From Protonemura montana (Eukaryota > Arthropoda > Insecta > Plecoptera > Nemouridae), in NCBI GenBank assembly GCA_947568835.1, contig OX387604.1:3576001-3640000 (forward strand): DNA of 64,000 nt, given 5' to 3'. The translations under genes and the position numbers were made by a program. Position 1 is the stretch's first letter. Each line of letters begins with the position of its first letter. The notes beneath the pieces were generated by a model, which worked only from the letters and a program-made list of their open reading frames with translations, ran no database searches and was not told the DNA's origin. Positions 24,036 through 37,230 of the stretch are shown piece after piece.

Positions 24036-24953
24036 TAATTTTTTTTATTGTCCTGTTTATATGAATGTACAGATAGTTACAAAAAATTTGCAAAAATAAA
24101 TTACAGCTTACAATAATGCAATATATCTTGCAGTCAGATAAAAATATAAATTATGAACATTTAACATTAATATAAAAGTCATACAAAAAATTTAAAAATA
24201 ACAATATTAACTTAAATAGTTTGATGAGATTTGACTAAAGTACAGATAAGGAAAATAAAATGTTATTAGTTAGGAAACCATGCAAACACTAAAATAGTTA
24301 CATGAACAGTTATACTTTAATGACAGCCGACTTGAATTCAGCACAAGAATAAATTCCCCTTCAATGAGAAATGATTTCAGTGAGAGTTTAAAGGTGTTGA
24401 TGCTGGATGACTTTAAATTATTTGGCAGCAAGTTGAATAGCATAATGCCAGAAAGTTTAACTTGTCGTTTAATTTTTTTTAAGGCCATGGAATCTCTTTG
24501 AACCTCAAAGCCACCCCTGCTCTGCATATGATGACTATGACTACTTATAGGTAAAAAGAAGGCGTACATCTTTATAAAAATTAAGAGTTTACATATATAC
24601 AAGCTCGGCAACGTAATTATTTTTAGATAAATTGTTTACGGCACGTTGAATCCTTTTTCAAATTGAGTAAAATTTTTACAACTTATTTGCAGAGAGAAAA
24701 TATTTTTGGTGTTTGAACTATTACCCCAAAATATTATGCCATAGCTCATTAGAGACTCAAATAGTCCATGATAGATAGGTTTTAGGGAGTTAGCTGGGAC
24801 AACCTTTTTCAAAACATGTATGGCATAGCACTGTTTTAAAAATTTATTTTTTAGCTTAGTAAAGTTCTTTCCCCAATCGCGATTTTTATCTAATTCTAGT
24901 CTCATAAAAGTTAACAGTTTTGATGACTGTAGAGATGTCTTTGCTGTTTTCAC
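24036..24953 (-). mobile_element. Decayed LINE 3' end
   Basis: Minus frames read LDKNRDWGKNFTKLKNKF, LKPIYHGLFESLMSYGIIFWGNS and, after a frameshift, VKLSGIMLFNLLPNNLKSSS. These are typical of Jockey/CR1-like C-terminal regions. The A-rich tail is at about 24036-24050. Several frame breaks are present. Confidence 0.8.
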
Positions 24954-25389
24954 AGTTTTCAGTTGGCCCTACTGTCACTGACACAGCATTTTCCTGAAGG
25001 CCAGAATCTTATTTGCATTTTAAGGTAAAGGGAGGAAATGTGTGTAATCCTGAACAGATCTACTTGTTGAGAAGATTCTCAACTGATTAAGAACACAAGT
25101 TTTGCTTAACTATTTGATTTGTTTACGCCAGTATTTACATTGGCCTAGTACATCTCATTTCCCAGCTGAAATAATTTTCTAGCTATCTACCAAGTGACAT
25201 AACCTTACCCAAAGAAAATAGTTAAAAACTTTGCTAGGCTGAAGGTGGTAAGTGGACAAAACTAACCGTTTTTAATACCTAGCACGTGTAGGTTTTCGTT
25301 GTTCTTCTTTAAAAGGTACAGTCAGTTTCTCTGTTTTGTAAACTTTTTATCCTGGAAGTAATTAATATATTTCGTTTTTTTGTACTTAG

Positions 25390-25431
25390 GTCGAGCAGAA
25401 GTTAAAATTGTAGTATTGGAAGAAAGTCATG
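25390..25431 (+). other. Possible small upstream exon of the ARID4 gene
   Basis: A 42-nt segment lies between an acceptor (tttgtacttag) and a donor (CATG|GTAATT). The only open frame, RAEVKIVVLEESH, ends in phase 1. That does not fit the acceptor at 25612 but would fit an alternative acceptor at 25644 (gtacag). Speculative. Confidence 0.25.
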
Positions 25432-25612
25432 GTAATTATCTATTGTATTAATTCATAGATACGCTAGTGGCAATGGCTGAATGGACTTGGTTTATGCTTG
25501 TGGAGCGGTTGCAATAGTCAGCTGAACATAATCAATAAATGAATGCGTATTGACTGATGATCTATACAGGATTTGCTAGCCGTTCTAACGCGAGAAATTA
25601 TAATAATTGCAG

Positions 25613-28600
25613 AATAATGACACGGGATATCCGGCCGTTGGTACAGAGGTCAGAGCTGAAGACAGATTGCCCTTCGGGACTGGCACTGACGACAGTAGTT
25701 CCTCTGACCTAGATTCAGAAATTATGGGGGAGAAGAAGTATGAAGAAAAAGATCAAGTTCTCGCTCATATTCACCAATTCATGGAGTATAGTGGTACCCC
25801 TATTGTGAAAGACCCCGTAGTTGGAAACCAACAAATTGATCTCTATAAACTTTTTGTAAGTGTGCAAAAATTAGGAGGCTACAACCGTGTGAGTGATCGC
25901 AACCAGTGGATGAAGATAGCACTGAAGATAGGCTATGATCAAGGAGAGCCAGACATTGAGAACCTTGTGCAACAGGCCTACAAGAAGTTTCTGTACAACT
26001 TCCAAAACTTTAACAGGAAGTTAGGGTGCACAATGCTCAACCACGCAGGGTATATGTACCATGTGGATCGGCGCTTGATTCGATACCAGTCTCTAGTTCC
26101 AGGGAACACAGCCAAGAACAAGCCCAGGTCCTGCTTTTCTGCCTCAGACTGTGCTACTATCTCCAAGCAGCCAGAGAGGGAATCTGTTATGAAAACGATC
26201 TTGCTGGCTCAAACCACAAAGAGCAAGGTAGTTGCCAGAAAGGGGCAGAAAGGAGGCAAGTCCGGCAGGAGGAGAGGTCCCAAACGGTAAGACCAGTCGG
26301 AGTCTAGTGCTTTCAGGTGATTTTCTAACCCATTAGTAAACAGGCTAATTCGTGCATAGTAAGCAAAGGCATTCTGGAAAGTACAGTAAGGGCGTTGTAG
26401 ACAAACTCTGTGTATATGAACTAACACAAAATAGAATGTTTTTTTAGTCAAATCTGAGAGTTCAAAACATTTGCAGAACAGGGATTCTCCAAAAATGGTT
26501 TTAAGTAAAATCACATTGAGATAAATGCAGTTAACAAAGTTTTTCGAAGTAAAACGAAATTTCGGAATCCTAGGGATTGTATCGTGGGTTTTCCCGTGAT
26601 ATTTCAATGAAAACCAAAACTTGGAAGGAAGGCAATATTAGTGTTCGACGGGCGATGTCCCAATTTTTAAACTAAACAAAAATGTCACGTTGAAAGTGTA
26701 AATGATTTTTATTTAGAAACAGGTTTGATGAAAAATTGGAACAAGTGAAAATGATAGCAAAACGGCAATCTAGTATAAATGAATAGAAGTATAAAAGTAG
26801 TTACATACAATCACTGAATTTAGACCGTGCCACTCTTTTTATTGTGATTGTTTTGCTTGTGCCTCTCCAGGATGCTTAGTAACATTTTCCCACCTTGCTC
26901 GACTCCTTCACCAAGATTTAGCATCAGAGACGCTTTGTCAGAGTGGAGCGTTAAGTCGCCTCGGCTGGCATCGGCTCATGTTTAGTCAGCTGCAGTTTGT
27001 TGTAGTGAGCAGAGAATCCCCTGTAGGTTTTATGGAATATTTTTTTGACATCGTAATAAAAAAAATCACTGGATCTGGAATAATTTTAAGTAAATAAAAG
27101 ACTAAGCAAAAATGCAACCCTTGTCAACTCTAGCTTGTGAACAGCAGCCTTTCTACTTCTGTAATGATCAAGCATTAGAAAATACATGCCTTTGACAAAA
27201 ACCCACCTTTCCCGCCCACTCTGTTTGCATGGTGTAGGAAGGAACTATGTAAAAAATTAGATAGTTAACTCAGGCACCTACTTCTGCAAATCCTTGCCCA
27301 TTAGTGACCCTTAAACAGACTTAGTTCAGTTGTTTCCTGTGCTTTACAGGTCAGCAAGTCGGCTACCTAAAAACATCACAATGGAAATCGGTGACGAACT
27401 TGATGTCTTTTATGGTGATACGAAGGATTCTAATATCTACAAGGCGAAAGTGCTGGCGGTGGCAACAAAAACTTTCCTCGTGCACTACGTAGGCTGGAAT
27501 TCACGCTATGATGAGTGGATAGAGCGCGAGCGAATTGCGGAGAACCTGAGCTGGATGCAGAAGTGGAAAAAGCGCTCTAAGGAGGCCAGGCACGTCAAGC
27601 TGGCTGCAGGCAAGGTAGAAACCAAGCAGGCAGGCAAGGTAGAAACCAAGCAGGCAGGCAAGTCGAAGTGTGGGTTGCCCCTGGGAGGCAAGATTCAGCT
27701 GCAGCCTGCAGCACCATTAGACTTGCCCTTCTTGAGCGACACCGAATTCCCTGGGACACCAACTGGCAGGTACAGGCTGATAAGTTGGACCCATAAGGTC
27801 AAGAGTAATTTCAGATTGGAATCTGAACAATGTCGGCATGGAAGGACAATGGGAATTGAACTCAAAAAGTTAAAAAAAATTAGACTGATAACTGAAAAAT
27901 ACCAGTTTTCAAAGGATTTCTTTAAGTCCCTGCATAGGAGTTAATCACATTATTGTAATGTTGATAACACTAACCATCATTTAATGGTTTGAATGAATGG
28001 ATTATCTTCCAACCTTGCAACAAGTGAATTAACTTGATATGCAACTGATTCAAATCACACATTAAAAGGCTTTATGGCCACTATCGAATCTTACTCCCTC
28101 AAAACCACATATATGCCAGAAAAAAAAAAAGCTATTAACTTGTAAAGTAACGATTCAATTATATGTCTGGTAGCAGATTTTTATGTAGTTCACCCAAGAA
28201 ATGTGCTTTCATCAAACTTAAGTGTGTCATTTTGTGCTAGGCATTTAAAAATCACTGTTTCATCTTTAAACGAGTTTGTTGTCTGCCCAGGATGTCTGCC
28301 CATACCGATCAGTCTGTCGAGTCTACAGTGGACGCAGTACCAATGTTCACGCTTAGCAGCAGTGAGTTCACCGCAGAAAAAGACGGCGGTGCCAGGCCAG
28401 TAATGAAAGAGGAGACCATTTTTTCTCCTTTCACGGAGGCCGAAAACAACAACGGTGCCAAGCCGACAGTTGCAGCCGACGGTGTGCACCAGATTAAGAT
28501 CGAGCCAATGAGCATTGAGATGACTCTAACACCACCATCAGTTATGTCACCGCCAAATTACGCAGAGGGTCAACCTTTCAAAACGGAGTTGGAGTACCTT

Positions 28601-28759
28601 TCAACGCCAAATAAAGCTAACTCTTCTGCCTGTGAGGAGGCGTTCGACAACCTCTGCGAGTTTCCCAGCGTAGTTAAGGATGCTGAGGACACCAACAGAC
28701 TCCTCACGCCGCAGACGTATATGACAGAGCTTAAATTCGATAAAAGACTGCCGTCATAA
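25613..28759 (+). CDS. ARID4: ARID4-family chromatin protein (ARID + chromo barrel), 5' end not found
   Basis: Three plus-strand exons join in frame: 25613-26286, 27350-27769 and 28291-28759 (stop TAA), giving 520 residues. Exon 1 follows ttgcag and holds an acidic serine-rich stretch. It then carries an ARID DNA-binding domain (about residues 35-140: DLYKLFVSVQKLGGYNRVSD, KKFLYNFQNFNRKLG) and a basic, NLS-like tail (GKSGRRRGPKR). Exon 2 encodes a chromo-barrel/Tudor-knot domain (GDELDVFYGDTKD, FLVHYVGWNSRYDEWI) that would bind methylated histone tails. It also has a duplicated GKVETKQA octapeptide. Exon 3 is acidic with two sumoylation-type sites (VMKE, IKIE). This domain order matches ARID4A/B, the RB1-binding subunits of SIN3–HDAC complexes. 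The N-terminal Tudor and RBB1NT regions were not found upstream, and the C-terminus is much shorter than in vertebrates. Confidence 0.85.
27604..27660 (+). repeat. Coding 24-bp direct duplication
   Basis: Two adjacent copies of a 24-bp unit beginning GGCAAGGTAGAAACCAAG encode GKVETKQA twice in the ARID4 exon, with a third partial GK. Confidence 0.9.
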
Positions 28760-30425
28760 GGAAGTGAAAACGCACAATCGGCATGTTTAGATATGAGGCG
28801 ATTGCAGTTGAACCCACCATAAATGAGAAAAAAAATCTGCCTTATCTTGTTATCTTTGAATCTTGTATCAAATTTTGTCTTGAAGCAAAAGAGGATTGTA
28901 AGAAAATATGCTAAAAAAAAAAATTTTTTTTTCTTCTAGAAGGGCGTAATTTTTTTTTATAGAGAAGGGGAAAATGTAAGGAATCTTAATACAACATTTA
29001 ACACACATAATGTGTAGTTCAATCAGTAATCGGCCAATAATTTCACCACTATTCACATCAATGGGCTTTATGCATTTGGAATTCACGGCGATTTGCAGCT
29101 GTTCCACCTGTTCGACCAACAAAACTGTTGTGCCATCAATTTCTGACTAGCAAGTAAGTGATCTGAGTAAGCAATGATCTTGGAGATTAATAGTGGACAA
29201 TTTTGGATCAAGTGAGTACAAGTGCTCGTAGCATGTAATTTTGATAGAATTATTCGACATTACCGAGGTAATTTACAGGGAAGATTAGATGTGATAACAC
29301 ACCAGCCAATTATCTTGACAATGCCATGCATGCAAATCCTCGTTTGGAAACTTTGTATTTTTTGCTTTTGACTCATCTGTTTAGCTAACTAGACAACTCT
29401 GTAAGAAAAATTTACTATGTTGGACTCCCGCTTAAGCCACAAACGATTCTATGCAAATTGCAATAATCACATTGCTCACATTTGACAGTCCTACATTGAG
29501 GATCACACCTGTGTGATTGGCCTTTTTGGTGAAATCTTAATTCTGAAAATACTCGACAGCATTTAGGATCATTAAACTTAAAATAGGGTAGGGAATGTGG
29601 GTATGCACAAAAGAAAAGCTAAATTCAGACTGGCTTTCCAAAATATGCACAGTTCTGCACAAAATATAATTGCTCACAATGTTGTCTTCCCTAAAACAAA
29701 TTAAATACACTGCAACACGTTTTCTAATGTTTGATAATATTTGTATGACATGTTAGCATGGCAGTTCTGTTCACAATTTGAAATATCCTTAAACACTCTA
29801 ATCCATTTCTGAAATGTACTCTACATAACTCTGCAATGCACATTAATTATATTGTCTCTAGGCTTTTTTTACACATTTTCAAACTGCAACTATTTATTAC
29901 TGCCTTAATATATCGACTTTGCCATAATTTCACAAAACATAAGCTGATATCCTTTATCACCATCAACTAATACCTTAGTAAATAAAAAATAATTACATGT
30001 TTAATACCTCAAAACACACCTCTTAGTTCTTGATATGTGTCCTTACGCCAATCCAAGCTACCCAGCGCATATGAAACCTGCTGCCTGCAAGGTCTTGTTT
30101 GTTGCATGACAGAAGTGAATAGAATTTGAGCATAGATAGCATTGCATTATAATAACAATAGTTACTTGTTGTTACATTACAATGTTATTCTCCAGTTGTC
30201 AGACAGTATAAAAATCCACCAGTAAAATAAAACGATTAATAACAACGTAACTTATCATATATGTGACAACCGTCAAAATTCAACAGATCTGACTCCGAAT
30301 TCAAATCAAGCTTCCAGAATCTAGTCAAATTATGTAAATCATAAATCTAACTGAAATCACATCAAACATAGGAGTTTAAGCCAACATTTAATAAAAAATT
30401 GGGCCAGATCTTGTTTCGAATAGGT
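28760..30425. other. Convergent intergenic region between ARID4 and TMEM205
   Basis: It should contain the 3' UTRs of both genes. No further coding sequence was recognised. Open frames such as 28868-29122 are AT-rich and featureless. Confidence 0.5.
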
Positions 30426-33400
30426 CTAGATGGTTAAACAGATCTTAGTAGATAAATAGCATAAATGATAAGTATTGCAAGCCATAGCTAGAATGTTTCC
30501 AGCGGCTACAGTCATATGAACTTTGCGGAAGGCCTGGTGCAAGCGAAGGTAGTGAGGACAGAGAGCCAAAGATCCAACACTGTGTTCCCCGACTTCAAGA
30601 CCAACGCCTGCTGCTCTCTCTAGTTCGTTTTTTGCTGTCATTAACTGCAGAAGGGGAGGTGTCAAGTAGAGACGGGTAGTCAGTTCAACAAGGAAGCATA
30701 CCGTCAATGCAGAAACCTGAAAAAAACAGAATAATGGTCATGTATTACAATTTTGACTGGACAGACGTCAAGTGTTCAGCATAAATGTTTCCAAGCCGGC
30801 ACTGTAGATTATTTTTTGATAATGATTTTTTTTTTTTTTGTGTTTTTATTTAGCATTTTGCTATTCTAGTACATTACATTTGTGTAATATGTTGCCTTAC
30901 ATTTCCACTAAATTCATTTACATTTCTACTCTTTCTAATGTTTGCAGGCAACTTTTTATATTCTCTTATGCCTAAGTAGGTACATTATTCCCCTATATAC
31001 ACTCCCACATTTATCCATTTTATTTACAATCTTACATTCATCCCTTGTTATATAACTATTTTCTTTAAACTCTAACCTATTTTTCAAATACATTGGCAGT
31101 TCTCCATGTATCATTTTATGTATAAAAGTATGTACATTTATTGATATTAAGTCTTTAACATTAATCCATTCTAATTCTTTGAGTAGGTCTTCTTCTCCAG
31201 TTTTCCAGCTTTCTCTTAGTATACATCTCATCGCTTCATTCTGTTTTACTTGTAATTTTTTCAGATTCTTTCGATTAATTCCTAATACTAAAGGTGAACC
31301 GTAGTCGTAATGTGGTTTAATAATACAATTATATATCATTATTTTAGTCCATTTCGATATTTTGTGGCTTATTCTTTTTAGATACCTTGTTTTTTTACTG
31401 ATCTTACTTATTATCTGTTCCATATGTTTGTAAAAGCAATGTATGGTTTTATTCTGAAACATCTCCAATTTTAACCAAGCGCATAAATGTTGAATTGCCT
31501 TGCGTAAAGTCTTGCATGTTGTTGGTCTAGGGGACAGACCTATTTTACATAAATGAAGCATTCAAATTTCAAATTAATGCTGCAAATAAAACATTTGCGT
31601 TCATTATTTGACACAAATTGACAGAAAGCTGTTGGTTGGTCTCCAAACTAAGAAGCTATAATCTATTTCCCAGTTTTAGGTGCAGAGAGTCAGCTTCCAA
31701 CCATTGTACTAAATAACTGTGCTTGCAATAGCATTGGTTGAATCCACTATTTAATTTTGACACAGGTCAATTCTGTCCAATATGTCTGTATTCTCAAATT
31801 TCTCCTCTACCGAGGTCATAGATTGTACTCGTAGATTCGGTGTTCACCGAAAATATAGGGGTGGGGGATAGGGTTGCCATACATCCCGCTTATGGCGGGA
31901 CAGTCCCGATTTTCACTCAAAAGTCGCGCGGAGCGGGACAAATGTCCCGATCGATCGTAATTTTCTTTGAAAAAATCGCGAAATCGAACATTGTCTTTGC
32001 ATTGCTCCTTATAAATAGCTAATTGTTCCTCTTATTGTGCCAATGGCATTATGATTGTATGTATAAAAAAAATTAAAAATCTATAATAAAATATATATAT
32101 TTTTTTAAATAGTTATACGAATTATACCTAAATTTCCTGCTAATAAATTAAAAGTTGATACATAAATATGACTCAGGATTTCAAGTGCCAAGAAAAACAT
32201 CAATATATTTAAACGCTTAAAATTACTGAAAATGGTCCTCAAATCCTGTTCCCACATCCACACCCTTATTTTTTGGGGAGCTTTGTCTCCCCCGAGCCTC
32301 CGGTCTAACTACTTTTCGTTTTTTAAATTTGTCCCGCGTTCCGAAATTTTTATTATGGCAACCCTAGCACTGGGGGTGGATACATATATTTACTGTCAGA
32401 TAATTAAGTTGAGGCAGGTTGAAATGGTGATACCTACTAGATAAACCTGAAATACGAGTCGAACAAATAACGTCATAATGCCTTTTCAATAATGTTAAAA
32501 TCTCTGCACCTGTGACCAGGTGCTATACGCTCTTGAGTTTGAATATTTGCTCAACAGACTGCTTCGGAGGAGATTAGACATTGTGAAGCCGGATTCATCT
32601 AGACTCATTGACGCATTGACATAGACGATGTTCTTTGAAGGTTAGCCAAATAATAAAAAAAAACAAAAAAAAACGAGTAAGCGTGGAAGTTTTATATTGT
32701 TTGGAAAAGTGTTGAGTTCAATTTTACTAGCATATACCAAACTCCATATGCATAAGTAAGCACACCAAAACTGCAAGCTGACTGCAGGCCCGCCCATAAC
32801 TAGCACCCAGAGGCCAGAATATTTATCCCAACTATTATACATGAAACATAGTGCGCCTTGATAGATAACCAGTAAATTATAGATTAAATTATGCCAAGCA
32901 TGGGTAATAAAATCGCATCAGAAAGTCCCCGGTTCGTACTCCAGGTTGTAATTTTTTCACCCTCATACATCATTCTATTCTTAATGTGTACTTTTCAATT
33001 TTATGCGACAAGCCAACATCAATCCCAATAAGGTTTTTTTTTGCGGGTTACTAATGTCAATGAAGCCAAGACTACTTCGTCGTGGTCTACGTCATCCTGT
33101 TTCAACAAAGAATGCACGAAGAAAATGGTCAAGAATTATGTTTTGTTTCATGTATGTCACCTATATTGTTGCCTATCCTTATATAAAACCACGCAGGGGT
33201 TAAATTCACTTATGAAGACCGACATGGGGTTACCAGAAGGATTAACAGCAGATTAAGAAATCAGTGCAGAACATTATAATACGAAAGCATGAGATGAAGT
33301 GTATGCCGTTCATTTTATTTTCTCGACTTTTCTCGAAAAGAACAGAACGTCTATAAATCAAGAAAATTAGATATTTTACCTGTGCAATTATGTATCCGTC

Positions 33401-36400
33401 CCATGAGGCAGTCTGGAGCTTCACGAACACAATCAACGTGACGATGCTGAGAAAGCTGTTGCACCCGAAGTACTTCGGGAAAAGTACACGCTGCACGCCT
33501 CCGAAGGTATGCCGGGGTAGAGCAAAGTAGAGTGAGAGTCCTGCAATTCGAAGAAAACACTTTAAAAGTTTTTCACCGAACCATTGGGTATGCAACTTTC
33601 GGAACACCGGATGGAGAGTGGTTTCGAGCTTGTGGAGTTCCCAAGTGGGGACACGATTTAAAAAACAAAACCAGTGAAAAGAAATTATTATTGGCGGGAC
33701 AATCCTAGCCTAGCCTAGAAAGAAGGAGGGAAAACCCGGTGCCGACACGTAACTTCTTCTGTCAAAGAGCATCAAGGGGACGACACTAACTACAGAATTC
33801 CTCCTCAAATCCATATCGCCGAAGGCAAATGAACATGTTGTGATAACTCTCATGCCACCAACCTCACTTTTAAAACTGTCACTAGTTTACTCTTCATTCA
33901 ACCATTATAAACATGACCAATGTTCCCTCTACTTTTCCGAAGGTTATGTGAGCAAAGGAAATTGGCTGTGCAACTTTGAAGGAAAATTACAATTTTTGTG
34001 CACCTTACAACTGTATTCAGATTGCCGCCGATTGTTTTTGCTCACAGAATGATATTGAAAGTTTTATTTTTTTAATATATGATATTGTATAAGAAAATTA
34101 CAGTCTTGGGACATTTTTCGATTCGATTTCGTTCTGTTTTCACCCACCATTGAATTTTTCACTGAAATTTATTTCATGAATCGGTAGCACAAGGAATGTG
34201 ACGCCAGTACGCGTAATTTTGCTACTTAGCCAGTGTTGCCGGTGTAACTCAGAGTTAAGAGTGCGCTCTGTTGTAATGCATGAGCGCGCTACAGTAACTT
34301 CATTCGCCTTGCTTATCAACCTCCTTTGTGGAGAAACCCTGCTGTTCGAGTTGTACCGTCCTTCGGAAGGGACGTAAAGCCGGTGGTCCCCTTGGTGCTA
34401 TTCGACAGGAGTAGACTACGCGTGCTGACACCGGGTTTCCCCTTCTTCCTTCTAGGCTAGGTTAGGTTCATCATCATCCTCGCCATCATGCACTCACTTA
34501 TAGTAGCCATTAGACCAGTGCCACATGGCCAGATGTCAAAACATTGCGTCGTTAAACCCCAATAATTATTGATCAATCAAATCAACTCTTCATTTAAAAC
34601 TGTCGGAAAGCCTTGAATGCTGGAGGGATATTAATTAAACATTCTATTTTAATCCAGTACTCGACTTCTTTATCACAAAAATTAGTCACACGCTGCAAAT
34701 AAGTGGCAATATAGCTAGTTTCCACTACGAGTAAAAATGTTACATGTTTATAAAACATATGTTTACATTTTCTACTCGTATACCTGAGGGTCTCCTATAC
34801 AACGTGCATGTATGCATGTGTGCATGTCATAAAATTAGCTACTATTACAAATACGTTCCTTTGAATTTTGATACTAGTTGTGGGTGTGGCAAGCACGAGC
34901 GTGGGATGGTTGCTGCTTCTACGTCTCAGATAAAAGCGGATGATTTTTAAAAGTTATGGAGCACACAAAAAATAATGCTTTTACCAGATTGTGAAAGTTT
35001 CTGCAATTTTTTGGCGTTATCTCGGCGAATTATAAAAGAAGAAGCAAACCATGCAACATTTTTCTGAAAACTAATGACTTTTAAGGACTTACTTTTAGGA
35101 ATTCGGAAACGTATAACACGTGCCTAAAAACATAATGTACTACCATAAACAGACGAAACACCAACCTGAGATAAAAGTCATCCACATTTGAAATCCGAAG
35201 TGAATAGAGAAAGAGAATAAGTAGATAAAGCTCATCAGTGGGTGGGTGTTGGATTGAATGACCTCGGCGGTGGCTGTCCCTTGCTTGGGGTAGACAATTG
35301 CCGCGATGGTACCGATTGCAATCAGAGTAAGAAGATGTGCTGGCTGAGTCGTTTTGAAAAGAATCCTGTAACATAAACACAGTTGCGTCAATAAGGCTTC
35401 ATGGAGGCAACAGGAGGAAGGGTTTGAATGGGAATAGCACAATGTCTCTTCCGTAGCGTTCGATGGTATTGGTAAAAGTATTTTCTCTAAGAATATTGTC
35501 ATGAATTACCCGAATTACATTCAGATTTCAGTAGCTACGACTTTCTCTATTGCTGAATTTGGGTATAATTCGTAGCTAGCTGAAAATGCTCCCATAATGC
35601 TCCCATAATTACTATTATATATATAACACCATTTATATAATATATATATATAATAAACTACTTCAAAGACATTTTTGAAAAAAATATGCGATATAGTCTA
35701 ATAACTGCCTTTAAAATACTCGAATAGTTTCTACAAATCTAGCAAATGTTACCAAATGATCTGGAGAACTTATACAATTAGGTCTGCGTGCAGATGTGGT
35801 AACTGATTAGCGTAGCGAGAGAAGCGAAATCTTTTATTTCACATACCCCATAAAAAAAAACACTATCTCTAGCGTGCGCCTGCTCTGAATTAAACCAAAA
35901 TTGCCGAGAACATTTTTTTGTTCTGAACTTTGACCTGCCGCGTTTTTGAGCAAATTTGGTCGAATGGTTGTGGAACTATTCAACATTTACAGACAATTTT
36001 GATGTTTTATAAATGAACGAAAATTGACAATTCAATAGCTACATGGCGACATTTTTACACTACGAATTTGAACAAAAATTCAATGTTTAGAAAATACTGC
36101 AAGGAGCATGAAAGGCCACCCCTTTCCAAAAACAAATAGAGGGTAAAAGAACAAAATAAGTCACGCTCATTTACAAAGCGACTCAAATTGCATTGACAAG
36201 CCCAAAAATATATTTTAATTGCATTTTATTTTCTTCCCCCAACAGCGCCCATGTCTAGGGGCTGTGTATTTAGTTTATTCTATGGTGTAACTATAGGGTT
36301 TATAGGAATTAAAACGGTTCATATAAACTTCATCTTAATATCAGTGAATGAAACCAGCTCCTGACTTGATCGCGATGTGCAAATGTCTGATGATCAAATT

Positions 36401-37230
36401 AGCAATCGAGGATGATATTATGAGTAGGAAGGAACGGGAACGTTGACCTTAATGATCCAATAGATTTCACTGTGTAAATCAGCAGAACCACTCCAACCCC
36501 ATATTTCGCCAACCTAATTGAGTAATGGATGGTACAGTATTTATGGCACAGAGAAAATGAAATATTACTTCAGCTGGTCAATGGGCATCAGTAAGACTTA
36601 TGACTTCAGGTGCTTACCCGCTCGAATTTTAAGAGACTCTGAGATAGGCGTGCATTGAGATTTTGGGATTGATTGCCTATGAGAACCCAGCTCGATCAAT
36701 GACTGACATTACAGTGCACAAAATATATTTAACTACAATTAGCGCCAGTAATGAATCTTGACGTAGTTGGCAAGTGGCTCACGTAATGTAAAGTCATTTT
36801 AATTGGCAGGTTGCTATTTATTTTGGTTGTCTTTATCCTAAGAATGCCTGAAAATATATTTTGATAGCAAAATAACAAGATTTAATAAATTTTATAGCTT
36901 ATTAATCAAGATCTCATGAAATTTGGGAGCTTACATGTATGTCTTGGTACTGGCGAAATGTTCAAGCATTTCGTTGAAAACTTGAAGACCCTTGCGGCAT
37001 TGGGCTGTCGACACGGCGATGAAATCCTTCTTCAGGGCCGTCGTGGACATTTCGCCACTGTGGCCGCCACTGACTACGTTCAAAGACTTCTCCAATTCCA
37101 TTTTTTGCATGGCTTGACGCCGAAGTTTCCGACTCTTCATTTGAATCACTTTCTTCTGACTTGAGGTCATTGTTGAGATGCTATTAGATTCTTGCAGCTC
37201 TTTCTCAATTATGATATCCTTTATGCACAT
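30426..37230 (-). CDS. TMEM205: TMEM205 homologue (DUF4149 membrane protein)
   Basis: Four minus-strand exons: 37230-36935, 35365-35166, 33540-33380 and 30716-30426 (stop TAG 30426-30428). Phases match (AT|G, G|GA, 0), giving 315 residues. Diagnostic TMEM205 blocks are present: GFQMWMTFISG at the end of exon 2, running into LSLYFALPRHTFGGVQ and LFPKYF in exon 3, then YLRLHQAFRKVHMTVAAGN in exon 4. Four hydrophobic segments are visible (TLIAIGTIAAIVY, SFIYLFSFSIHFGFQ, FLSIVTLIVFVKL, AGNILAMACNTYHLCYL). The first 98 residues form a basic, Lys/Arg/Met-rich extension absent from the 189-residue human protein. ATG 37230 is the first in-frame ATG of exon 1; a further in-frame ATG lies about 60 nt downstream. 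The role is a multi-pass membrane protein linked in mammals to drug/cisplatin resistance; function here is not inferable. Confidence 0.88.
30823..31563 (-). mobile_element. LINE 3' fragment inside TMEM205 intron 3
   Basis: A 201-codon minus frame (31561-30956) shows retroelement C-terminal features: KISKWTKIMIYNCIIKPHYD, LQVKQNEAMRCIL, LKELEWINVKDL. A poly(A) tail (T run at about 30827-30842 on the plus strand) lies downstream. The frame is uninterrupted, so this copy is younger than the others. Its style differs from the 1650-3246 element, so it is probably a different clade. Confidence 0.8.
31869..32366. mobile_element. hAT-like MITE in TMEM205 intron 3
   Basis: Terminal inverted repeats TAGGGTTGCCATA (31869) and TATGGCAACCCTA (ending 32366) bound 498 bp without coding capacity. 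Subterminal GGGACA/TGTCCC motifs occur near both ends. An 8-bp target duplication was not evident. Confidence 0.6.
33703..33880 (-). repeat. SINE body fragment (5S-headed family)
   Basis: Contains the family blocks GGAGGGAAAACCCGGTGCCG, CTTCTGTCAAAGAGCAT and CCACCAACCTCACTTT in minus orientation. The head and 3' tail are missing. Confidence 0.75.
34291..34590 (+). repeat. SINE body copy (5S-headed family)
   Basis: Plus-strand body runs from CAGTAACTTCATTCGCCTTG, through CCGTCCTTCGGAAGGGACGT and GCCGGTGGTCCCCTTGGTGC, to CAGATGTCAAAACATTGCGT and a tail rich in ATCAATCAA. The segment just upstream shows no 5S head. Confidence 0.85.
35620..35655. repeat. TA-rich microsatellite
   Basis: Short run of imperfect TA repeats upstream of TMEM205 exon 2. 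Confidence 0.7.

Noticed and set aside
32880..32945. tRNA-like sequence with GGTTCGTACTCC
   Set aside because: The B box is plausible but no A box or stems could be built.
30426..35365. Gustatory/chemosensory receptor exons
   Set aside because: The hydrophobic exons first suggested a receptor, but LPRHTFGGVQ and QMWMTFISG identify TMEM205.
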